From Bacteroidota bacterium (lineage in GTDB: Bacteria > Bacteroidota > Bacteroidia > Chitinophagales > Saprospiraceae): a stretch of 7,435 bases of DNA. A model generated the notes under the pieces. The model worked only from the letters and a program-made list of their open reading frames with translations, did no database searches and was not told where the DNA came from. The stretch is taken from assembly GCA_024277695.1 (NCBI GenBank), contig JAJRUR010000208.1:1-7435 (forward strand), read 5' to 3'. Below are positions 1 through 5,600 of the stretch, piece by piece. How positions within the stretch are numbered: position 1 is the stretch's first letter; every line of letters begins with the position of its first letter. A program made the translations under genes and the position numbers.

Positions 1-165
1 AAAAAATACCTACTCCGGGTAGAGTACTTAATATATCTTGTGAACACTTTGGTCTATATATAATAGTCAATGTATAACTACACCCCGCTTATCCCATTTA
101 AATCCTATGATTTACGAATCCGCACTTTTGTTTATATAATTCTTTTATTATATATGTAAATTTTG

Positions 166-173
166 TATGTTTG
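166..173 (+). promoter_or_regulatory. Candidate Bacteroidota -7 element (TATGTTTG), distal dnaB promoter
   Basis: TATGTTTG matches the Bacteroidota -7 consensus TAnnTTTG at every fixed position. The expected -33 TTTG about 19-21 bp upstream is missing; the sequence there is TTTTATT-like, so the call is weak. If used, transcription would start near 180, place the DnaA box just downstream of the start, and give a leader of about 160 nt before dnaB. Confidence 0.3.
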
Positions 174-200
174 AGCAAATCTGTGTCTGAGTTCAAGGCT

Positions 201-209
201 TTATCCACA
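201..209 (+). promoter_or_regulatory. DnaA box (TTATCCACA)
   Basis: TTATCCACA is an exact match to the DnaA-box consensus TTATNCACA. It lies 134 bp before the dnaB start and about 35 bp downstream of a very AT-rich segment. DnaA bound here could regulate dnaB or form part of a DnaA-titrating or origin-like site. Only one clear box is visible, so an origin is not supported. An equally perfect match occurs inside the kinase gene at 6517-6525, so chance cannot be excluded. Confidence 0.5.
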
Positions 210-243
210 AGTTACTAACAAGATTTGACTCCTCTTTCACAAT

Positions 244-256
244 CGGTTTTGAACCG
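244..256. repeat. Short perfect inverted repeat in the dnaB leader
   Basis: CGGTT (244-248) and AACCG (252-256) are perfectly complementary around the 3-nt spacer TTG. The element is too short to act as a terminator and has no T-tract. It could be an operator half-site pair or a small leader hairpin between the two candidate dnaB promoters. Nothing ties it to a known regulator. Confidence 0.25.
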
Positions 257-293
257 GACAAAAGAAGGACGGACTAAGAATACACTAAACGAT

Positions 294-301
294 TACCTTT
301 G
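294..301 (+). promoter_or_regulatory. Candidate Bacteroidota -7 element (TACCTTTG), proximal dnaB promoter
   Basis: TACCTTTG matches TAnnTTTG at every fixed position and ends 41 bp before the dnaB ATG, giving a leader of roughly 35 nt, a common length in Bacteroidota. No TTTG or TTG is seen at the -33 spacing, so recognition by the primary sigma factor would rest on the -7 element alone. If this is the real promoter, the DnaA box lies about 85 bp upstream of the -7 element. Confidence 0.35.
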
Positions 302-342
302 TACCACAGCACTAAAAACAACAAAAAAACAGCGCAATAAGA

Positions 343-1866
343 ATGGCCAAGACAGACAATCCAATCAAAAAATTTGACCAAGGCAAGCAGAACCAACTCC
401 GAAAAAATACGGATCTTACAGGTCTGAATTATGGTCGAGTACAACCACAGGCCATAGAACTCGAAGCTGCAGTGCTCGGCGCACTGATGCTCGATAAAGA
501 TGTCATCTCCGTAGTCATCGATATCTTGCGAGAAGAAAGTTTTTATCAGACCAACCACGCACTGATCTACAGAGCGATGCAGCAGATCTTTAAGCGATCC
601 GGTGAGATTGATCTCCTTACGGTCAATGAACAACTCTCCAAAAGTGGAGACCTCGAACTGGCAGGAGGCACTGCATATCTCGTAGAATTAACGAATAAAG
701 TAGGTTCCGCAGCCAATATCGAATACCATGCACGTATCGTAGCACAAAAACACATCCAGAGAGAGCTCATCAAAGTATCTTCCGAAATCATTCAAGACGC
801 TTTTGAAGACCGCAAAGATATTTTTGAACTATTGGATGATGCAGAACAAAATCTTTTTGATATCACTGAACAAAACTTACGACGTAATTTTGAACCGGTA
901 TCCAGCCTACTCCAACAAGCTCGCGAACAAATAGAAAAATCTTCAAACCAAACAGGATTGATCGGTGTCCCTTCAGGTTTTGTTTCGCTCGACAAAATTA
1001 CTTCCGGCTGGCAAAAATCCGACCTCATCATCATCGCAGCAAGGCCGGGTATGGGTAAAACAGCCTTTACGCTCAATATCGCCAAAAATGCAGCCCTAGA
1101 CCACCAACTCGGCGTAGCTGTTTTCTCCCTAGAAATGTCCAACGTCCAGCTCGTACAAAGACTGATATCCTCCGAAGCCGAAATTCAAGGCAAAAAACTC
1201 AGAAATGGCGACCTCGAAGACTACGAATGGCAACAACTCAATAAAGCTATCGAAAGACTTCATGACATTCCTATCTTTATTGATGATACACCTGCAATCA
1301 ATATCTTTGAGCTCAGAGCCAAAGCCAGAAGACTGAAAATGCAGCATGACATCCAGCTCATCGTCATTGATTACCTCCAGCTCATGACAGGTACTCCTGA
1401 CCAATCTCGATCTAATCGCGAACAAGAAATATCTACCATATCGCGCTCGCTCAAAGGACTCGCCAAAGAACTCGAAATTCCCGTCATCGCACTTTCCCAG
1501 CTCAATCGCTCTGTCGAATCGAGATCCGGACCCAAAAGACCTCAACTCTCTGACTTGAGAGAGTCAGGAGCCATCGAACAAGATGCTGACATCGTTACTT
1601 TCATCTATCGCCCGGGATATTATGACAACGATGAGCTATCTGACGAATACCCAAAAGGATATTCTGAAATCATTATCGCCAAGCACAGAAATGGTAGTCT
1701 GGATACTGCCAAACTAAGGTTTGTCGGTGAATACGCAAAATTTGTCGAATTAGAAAATACAGAAAATCCATTTTCTGATACCGGACTGAATAGCCCCACG
1801 GATCATCGTATCACCAGACCCAGCAAGATGAATGACTTAGACTTTGATAGTGAGCTGCCTTATTGA
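343..1866 (+). CDS. dnaB: Replicative DNA helicase DnaB
   Basis: This is the hexameric 5'-3' helicase that unwinds DNA at the replication fork and recruits primase. The 507 residues are normal for the family. An N-terminal DnaB domain spans about residues 32-135, followed by a helical linker and a RecA-like motor domain from about 200. Visible motor motifs are Walker A ARPGMGKTA (233-241), FSLEMS with the catalytic Glu264, Walker B VIDYLQLM (341-348), the ALSQLNRSVESR segment (383-394), SDLRESGAIEQDADIV (403-418), and KHRNG (447-451) with the trigger Lys and arginine finger. No intein or frameshift is seen. The ATG at 343 follows an A-rich leader without a Shine-Dalgarno site. After about residue 470 comes a polar tail ending in an acidic patch and Leu-Pro-Tyr, resembling an SSB C-terminal tip. 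The pseudouridine synthase gene follows closely and is probably in the same operon. Confidence 0.98.
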   Translation: MAKTDNPIKKFDQGKQNQLRKNTDLTGLNYGRVQPQAIELEAAVLGALMLDKDVISVVIDILREESFYQTNHALIYRAMQQIFKRSGEIDLLTVNEQLSKSGDLELAGGTAYLVELTNKVGSAANIEYHARIVAQKHIQRELIKVSSEIIQDAFEDRKDIFELLDDAEQNLFDITEQNLRRNFEPVSSLLQQAREQIEKSSNQTGLIGVPSGFVSLDKITSGWQKSDLIIIAARPGMGKTAFTLNIAKNAALDHQLGVAVFSLEMSNVQLVQRLISSEAEIQGKKLRNGDLEDYEWQQLNKAIERLHDIPIFIDDTPAINIFELRAKARRLKMQHDIQLIVIDYLQLMTGTPDQSRSNREQEISTISRSLKGLAKELEIPVIALSQLNRSVESRSGPKRPQLSDLRESGAIEQDADIVTFIYRPGYYDNDELSDEYPKGYSEIIIAKHRNGSLDTAKLRFVGEYAKFVELENTENPFSDTGLNSPTDHRITRPSKMNDLDFDSELPY

Positions 1867-1895
1867 TCCTAATTCTCTCAATAAATGCCAACAAA

Positions 1896-2642
1896 ATGCA
1901 TCCTGATACAGACAACTCGAGCAAGCGCTCAGGTATCCGACTCAATAAATTTGTAGCACATTGTGGCGTCGCTTCTCGAAGAAAAGCTGCCCAAATAGTT
2001 AAGTCAGGAAGAATTTCTGTCAATGGAATCAAAGAATGTAACCCCTCCTATATGGTCCAGCCCACAGACCAAGTTTATCTGGATTCCAAGCTCATCCTAC
2101 CGGAAAAAAAACGCATCTACCTCCTGCTCAATAAACCCAAAAATATCATCACATCTATGGCAGATGATCGTGGACGCACCACTGTCCGGGATCTGATCAA
2201 AGATCAATACCCTGAACGCATCTACCCCGTCGGACGACTCGACCGCATGACTACCGGATTGCTCTTACTCACCAATGACGGTCAAGTGGCACAAAAACTC
2301 GCCCACCCCAAATACAAAATAAAAAAAGTCTATCACGTCGTGCTCGACAAAGCACTACAATCAAAAGACCGCATCCGTATAGCTCAAGGACTGGAGTTGG
2401 AAGATGGCACAGCTCAAGTTGATCAAATAGAGTACGTACAAGGACGATCCAAAAAAGAAATAGGTATCGAACTCCATCTCGGAAAAAATCGCATCATCCG
2501 ACGTATATTTGAAGCCCTCGACTACAAGGTCATCCGTCTAGACAGAACGTACTATGCCGGACTGACTAAAAAAGACTTGCCACGTGGACATTACCGCCCA
2601 CTTACCGAGCAAGAAATCATCATGATCAAGCATTTTATATAA
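1896..2642 (+). CDS. rluB: rRNA pseudouridine synthase, RsuA/RluB family
   Basis: The enzyme isomerises a specific uridine in rRNA to pseudouridine. From the ATG at 1896 it has 248 residues. An N-terminal S4 RNA-binding domain covers about 15-60 (RLNKFVAHCGVASRRKAAQ), and the synthase domain follows. The catalytic motif GRLDRMTTGLLLLTNDG (113-129) supplies the nucleophile Asp116. The family motifs GKNRIIRRIFEAL (196-208) and LPRGHYRPLT (228-237) are also present. The frame stays open back to a TTG at 1863 that would overlap dnaB by 4 bp, but the S4 domain begins shortly after the ATG, so 1896 is preferred. RluB is the closest class by the LPRG.YRPL ending. RsuA, RluE and RluF share most motifs, so the exact target uridine is not settled. 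Confidence 0.92.
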   Translation: MHPDTDNSSKRSGIRLNKFVAHCGVASRRKAAQIVKSGRISVNGIKECNPSYMVQPTDQVYLDSKLILPEKKRIYLLLNKPKNIITSMADDRGRTTVRDLIKDQYPERIYPVGRLDRMTTGLLLLTNDGQVAQKLAHPKYKIKKVYHVVLDKALQSKDRIRIAQGLELEDGTAQVDQIEYVQGRSKKEIGIELHLGKNRIIRRIFEALDYKVIRLDRTYYAGLTKKDLPRGHYRPLTEQEIIMIKHFI

Positions 2643-2651
2643 CTCTACACC

Positions 2652-2665
2652 TTGGCTCTAGCCAA
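2652..2665. repeat. REP-like palindrome 1 (TTGGCT-CT-AGCCAA)
   Basis: TTGGCT (2652-2657) and AGCCAA (2660-2665) are perfectly complementary around CT; in RNA this is more realistically a 5-bp stem with a 4-nt loop. It begins 10 bp after the pseudouridine synthase stop codon. On the plus strand it is followed by TAAAAAAT, not a T-run, so it is not a canonical intrinsic terminator for that gene, although it could protect the 3' end. It shares its core with the next two elements. Confidence 0.55.
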
Positions 2666-2684
2666 TAAAAAATCATCATGACCT

Positions 2685-2702
2685 ATTGGGCTCCAGCCCA
2701 AT
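2685..2702. repeat. REP-like palindrome 2 (GGGCT..AGCCC)
   Basis: ATTGGGCT (2685-2692) and AGCCCAAT (2695-2702) form a perfect 8-bp inverted repeat around CC, the strongest hairpin in the window. GGGCT..AGCCC palindromes between genes are familiar from many Bacteroidota genomes and resemble REP elements. That comparison is from memory and was not searched. The plus strand continues with A-runs, so the hairpin may stabilise both converging messages without being a classical terminator. Confidence 0.6.
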
Positions 2703-2730
2703 GAAAAAAACTACTTTTATTATAATTAGC

Positions 2731-2754
2731 TTGGATGGTTTCAGCCCAAAATCC
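2731..2754. repeat. REP-like element 3, degenerate copy
   Basis: The segment TTGGATGGTTTCAGCCCAA (2731-2749) aligns with palindrome 2 but has an altered left arm. It can still fold. GGAT (2733-2736) pairs with ATCC (2751-2754), and TTT (2739-2741) pairs with AAA (2748-2750), leaving a 2-nt bulge and a CAGCCC loop. It lies directly beyond the stop of the minus-strand lipoprotein gene and may form the 3' end of its message. Confidence 0.45.
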
Positions 2755-2757
2755 TCT

Positions 2758-3285
2758 CTATCGGGCAATAGCCTTTAGATCCAGAATAAGACGGGCGTGT
2801 ATCGTCGGGTTGATGTCACGTACCCTATAGGCCAGTTGGAGGTTGATCTGATCCTCCAAAAAAAAAGGCGTAATGTCGGGCAGCGATGTAAAAAAATCAA
2901 TCTGGTCATCGACAGAAAAGTCAACAGGGTCTTTATAAGCCATCTCTACATGTACGCTCATATCTGTCTTGTACACATCGAGCGATACCTCTCTGATAAA
3001 ATTTAGCTTCTGGTCGCGAAACTGTGTCACCAAACTAGACCGACGCAGTTCGATCTTGGCAATATCCTCCTCCCCCAGACCTCGCCCTGTCAGTTGAGCC
3101 CGAATTAGTGTCGGGATATTACGAATCGTAATGACCTTGCCCTCAAAGGCATTGGGATTTAACGGCAGCTCCACCGGAACAGACAGAGTCCATTCAAATA
3201 GTCCCGGTGCACTATCCCGCCTACACGATGGATTGACCAGCATAGCCGACACTAGAAGTACTATATACCACCTTACCTTACTCAT
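2758..3285 (-). CDS. Predicted lipoprotein of unknown function
   Basis: The family is not recognised. From the chosen ATG the product has 175 residues. A short basic start (MSKVR) leads into a hydrophobic stretch (about 6-17) and a Cys at 21 followed by RRDS, which fits a lipoprotein signal peptide. The residues before Cys21 (VNPS) match a strict lipobox poorly, so export is likely but lipidation less certain. The mature part has alternating hydrophobic and polar runs, an RNIPTLIRAQL segment near 55-65 and no obvious catalytic motif. This suggests a small beta-rich envelope protein. The frame stays open upstream to an ATG at 3390, giving 210 residues, but that extension would bury the signal peptide. 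The gene converges on the pseudouridine synthase gene and diverges from the amidoligase gene. Confidence 0.7.
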   Translation of the reverse strand: MSKVRWYIVLLVSAMLVNPSCRRDSAPGLFEWTLSVPVELPLNPNAFEGKVITIRNIPTLIRAQLTGRGLGEEDIAKIELRRSSLVTQFRDQKLNFIREVSLDVYKTDMSVHVEMAYKDPVDFSVDDQIDFFTSLPDITPFFLEDQINLQLAYRVRDINPTIHARLILDLKAIAR

Positions 3286-3442
3286 AAATGTTCTAACGCA
3301 GTAAGTACATACTTGTTGCTTATATGTAGAAGAGGGACCAAGCTCCTCTGACCAATTTATCGAAACAACCCCCAACTTGTTTATACTCATTTATTTTAAT
3401 TTTATTATCTTGCCACTAGTAAGCTTCAAAAACAAAAATAAA
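3286..3442. promoter_or_regulatory. Divergent regulatory region between lipoprotein and GCS2-CBS genes
   Basis: This 157-bp space must carry the start signals of both divergent genes. For the plus gene the best but imperfect candidate is CTTG at 3376-3379 with TAATTTTA at 3397-3404, which would give a leader of about 30 nt. The minus-strand candidate lies at the right edge and is listed separately. A weak inverted repeat, AGAGG (3331-3335) with CCTCT (3345-3349), sits near the middle. No riboswitch or known operator is recognised. Confidence 0.4.
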
Positions 3443-3466
3443 ATGGGAGATCATAAAGTAAACAAA
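3433..3466 (-). promoter_or_regulatory. Candidate minus-strand promoter overlapping the GCS2-CBS start codon
   Basis: Read on the minus strand, TATTTTTG (3440-3433) matches the -7 consensus TAnnTTTG, and TTTG (3466-3463) lies 22 bp upstream as a possible -33 element. This is the only place in the window where both halves appear. It spans the ATG at 3443 of the opposite gene. The region is A/T-rich and low in complexity, so a chance match is quite possible. Use of this promoter would give the lipoprotein message a leader of about 140 nt, or about 35 nt to the alternative ATG at 3390. Confidence 0.3.
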
Positions 3467-5371
3467 GTAAAAGATAGTGCCCAAATGCAGGCATTCATGA
3501 AAATGATCCTTAATGACGTTCAAGCTATCGAATACATGATCGATCACAACTGGTTTGAAGATGATATCGTGCGTATAGGAGCAGAACAAGAGATGGTCCT
3601 CATAGATCAAGAAAGCATGCAACCCGCTACTGTGGCTGTGGAAGCACTCAAAAAGATGGAACAATATGACTGGGTAGAATCAGAACTCGCCAAATTTAAC
3701 CTAGAGACCAACCTTAGCCCCCGACGCTTTACCGGCAGTTGTCTGTCCGATATGGAAAAAGAAAACCTCCACAAAATGGCAATCATCCGAGAAGAAGTCG
3801 CTAGCCTGGGAGCCGAACCTCTCCTCATCGGAATCCTGCCCACACTTAGAAAAACAGATGTCGAAGAATACAACTTGATGCCTCTGGTACGCTACAAATC
3901 TCTTATGGACGGTATCAGAGCCCAAATGGCAAAAGACCGAGTCGAACTAAGCCTCGAAGGTATCGACGAACTCAAAATCAGCCACAACTCCCCACTGCTC
4001 GAAGCCTGCAATACTAGCTTTCAAGTGCACCTGCAAGTCACACCCTCCAATTTTGTCGATATGTACAATATCGCACAAGCTATTGCAGGACCTGTGATGG
4101 CCTCATCGACGAACTCTCCACTAGTCTTCGGTAGGAGGCTATGGCACGAAAACCGAATCGCTCTCTTCCAACAGGCACTTGACGGCAGAGCAAGCCATAA
4201 CCACCTCCGCGAGCAGAGTCCTCGCGTTCAATTCGGAAAAGATTGGATCCATCAGTCGATCCTGGACATCTACAAAGATGACATAGCACGATTCCGAATA
4301 CTCTTAAGTGCTGAAATCAAAGAAAATGCCATGGACAAAATCGCACGTGGTGAAGTGCCTTCTCTAAAAGCACTCCAAGTCCATAACGGGACTATCTACA
4401 GATGGAATCGACCTTGCTACGGTATCAGCCCCAATGGCAAACCCCACCTCCGAATCGAAAACAGAGTCTTTCCCGCAGGACCTACCGTAAGAGATGAAAT
4501 GGCCAATACCGCCTTTTGGCTCGGTTGTATGATAGGAATGTATCAACGTTATGGTGATATCCGTAAGCATATCAGCTTTCCCGATGTACTGGACAACTTC
4601 AAAAAAGCTGCCAAATTTGGTATCGATAGCCGATTTAACTGGATTGGAGATGTCAAGATAAGCGCAGGCAAACTCGTCACCGAAGAACTCTTAAGCATAG
4701 CCAAAGAAGGACTCGAATACCAAGGCATCGATCAGGCGGATATCGATCTATACCTCGGAGTCATCTACGAACGTAATAAGGCCAATACAAGTGGAGCCCG
4801 TTGGCTGCTCAGAACCTATACCGACTATAAAGAAAAAACCACCCAAGACGAAGCACTTGCCGTATTGACAGAACAGTATCTCCATTTTCAAAAACAAGAA
4901 ATTCCCATCCACCAATGGTCAGAACCTCACTTCGAACATAAAGTGACATACAATCCCACACTCAAAACTGTAAGCGAGTTTATGAATACTGACCTCTTTA
5001 CTGTCCAAGAAGACGACATCATCCAGCTCGTTGCCGAATTGATGGACTGGCGTCAAATTCGATACCTCCCCGTCGAAAATCAACATCGCGAACTCATAGG
5101 ATTGGTGAGTAGTCGTATCTTACTCAAACACTATACCCATAGAGCAAGCCACGACTTGGACAAAATCGTAACCGTATCGGATATTATGATCAAGGATGTA
5201 GTCACCGCTGATGAAGACACTAATATTATCGATGCTATGGATCTGATGAAAAAAAATAAAATTGGTTGTCTGCCTATCGTCAAAAACAAAAAGCTCATCG
5301 GAATCATCACCGTAATGGATATCCTTGAAATCAGCGGACGGTGTATGCGCCTTATGAAATCCAAAGCCTAA
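3443..5371 (+). CDS. GCS2-type glutamate-cysteine ligase-like amidoligase with CBS pair
   Basis: The 642-residue protein joins a GCS2-family domain (about 40-460) to two CBS domains. GCS2 enzymes (GshA2/YbdK type) use ATP to couple a carboxylate, usually the gamma-carboxyl of glutamate, to an amine. Family-like motifs are GAEQEMVLID (46-55), ETNLSPRRF (88-96), SFQVHLQV (192-199), TNSPLVFGRRLW (223-234), NGTIYRWNRPCYG (315-327) and RIENRVFPAGPT (337-348). CBS1 is about 508-565 and CBS2 about 575-631, the latter starting TVSDIMIKDVVT. CBS pairs commonly bind adenine nucleotides, so allosteric control by energy state is inferred. The protein has no signal peptide and is probably cytoplasmic. The ATG at 3443 follows an A-rich leader. 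The frame is open back to a TTG at 3377, but that stretch is the AT-rich intergenic region. The real substrates are unknown, and no glutathione synthetase, ATP-grasp or peptidase partner lies in the window. Confidence 0.88.
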   Translation: MGDHKVNKVKDSAQMQAFMKMILNDVQAIEYMIDHNWFEDDIVRIGAEQEMVLIDQESMQPATVAVEALKKMEQYDWVESELAKFNLETNLSPRRFTGSCLSDMEKENLHKMAIIREEVASLGAEPLLIGILPTLRKTDVEEYNLMPLVRYKSLMDGIRAQMAKDRVELSLEGIDELKISHNSPLLEACNTSFQVHLQVTPSNFVDMYNIAQAIAGPVMASSTNSPLVFGRRLWHENRIALFQQALDGRASHNHLREQSPRVQFGKDWIHQSILDIYKDDIARFRILLSAEIKENAMDKIARGEVPSLKALQVHNGTIYRWNRPCYGISPNGKPHLRIENRVFPAGPTVRDEMANTAFWLGCMIGMYQRYGDIRKHISFPDVLDNFKKAAKFGIDSRFNWIGDVKISAGKLVTEELLSIAKEGLEYQGIDQADIDLYLGVIYERNKANTSGARWLLRTYTDYKEKTTQDEALAVLTEQYLHFQKQEIPIHQWSEPHFEHKVTYNPTLKTVSEFMNTDLFTVQEDDIIQLVAELMDWRQIRYLPVENQHRELIGLVSSRILLKHYTHRASHDLDKIVTVSDIMIKDVVTADEDTNIIDAMDLMKKNKIGCLPIVKNKKLIGIITVMDILEISGRCMRLMKSKA

Positions 5372-5384
5372 AAAAAAATTTTAC
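5371..5384 (+). repeat. A/T direct repeat, left copy
   Basis: AAAAAAAATTTTAC starts on the last base of the GCS2-CBS stop codon and recurs exactly at 5555-5568. The two copies bracket nearly the whole spacer before the kinase gene. Low complexity makes coincidence plausible. Confidence 0.35.
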
Positions 5385-5525
5385 CTAACCCACAAAAAGC
5401 ATTGTTGCTTCAACACCGGATATCATCAATTTCCTACCAACTATACACTCAAAAGCACTAAGCACACAAAGTGGGTGTGTATCTAATATATTTCAACGTA
5501 ATATTAATGGCCAAACATGAGTAAC

Positions 5526-5547
5526 TGAGAAACTCCGGGGTATCTCA
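5526..5547. repeat. Inverted repeat upstream of the kinase gene
   Basis: TGAGA (5526-5530) and TCTCA (5543-5547) are perfectly complementary around a 12-nt centre containing ACTCCGGGGTA. The same ACTCCGGG core occurs in another small inverted repeat at the left edge of the window (11-26). It lies 54 bp before the kinase ATG, where an operator would be placed, but no regulator can be named. Confidence 0.3.
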
Positions 5548-5554
5548 ATAAAAT

Positions 5555-5568
5555 AAAAAAAATTTTAC
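5555..5568 (+). repeat. A/T direct repeat, right copy
   Basis: This is the exact second copy of AAAAAAAATTTTAC, 184 bp after the first. It ends 32 bp before the kinase ATG, so the A-tract could also act as an UP-like or bent-DNA element for that gene. Confidence 0.35.
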
Positions 5569-5600
5569 GAATATCATCTATTTGATCTACAATATTTTTT

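Larger units (their letters stand above)
1..342. other. Gene-free region upstream of dnaB
   Basis: No credible coding frame lies here on either strand; the one open minus-strand frame that enters it is antisense to dnaB. The region is AT-rich, most strongly at about 130-165. It holds a perfect DnaA box at 201-209, TAnnTTTG motifs at 166-173 and 294-301, and a small perfect inverted repeat at 244-256. Another 5-bp inverted repeat, TACTC (11-15) with GAGTA (22-26), sits at the left edge. It could be the tail of an upstream transcription unit, but no T-tract follows it. I see no tRNA or other RNA gene. Confidence 0.7.
5372..5600. other. Spacer between GCS2-CBS and kinase genes
   Basis: No coding frame is credible in these 229 bp. 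A weak hairpin, AAGCA (5397-5401) with TGCTT (5406-5410), follows the GCS2-CBS stop but lacks a T-run. A second weak pairing, ACACA (5464-5468) with TGTGT (5476-5480), follows. Before the kinase gene, TCTATTTG (5577-5584) matches TAnnTTTG except at the second base, with no -33 TTTG, so no promoter is called. The length of the gap suggests that the kinase has its own promoter. Confidence 0.5.

Noticed and set aside
247..257. TTTTGAACCGG shared between the dnaB leader and dnaB coding sequence near 888-898
   Set aside because: An isolated 11-base match with different surroundings, probably coincidence.
274..633. Open minus-strand frame of 119 codons across the dnaB start
   Set aside because: It overlaps conserved dnaB coding sequence and the leader, and its Cys/Phe-rich product has no recognisable features.
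1129..1545. Open minus-strand frame of 138 codons inside dnaB
   Set aside because: It is antisense to conserved helicase motifs and its product resembles nothing known; a shadow of dnaB.
2652..2702. Palindromes 1 and 2 as classical intrinsic terminators of the pseudouridine synthase gene
   Set aside because: The plus strand after each stem is A-rich, not T-rich, so the standard terminator rule fails; kept as REP-like repeats.
2797..3006. Small plus-strand frame of 69 codons
   Set aside because: It is antisense to the lipoprotein gene and lacks start signals or recognisable features.
3377..3442. N-terminal extension of the GCS2-CBS protein from a TTG, giving a hydrophobic signal-like leader
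   Set aside because: The residues are a translation of AT-rich intergenic DNA, the start is non-ATG, and a cytoplasmic ligase should not carry a signal peptide. The ATG at 3443 is better.
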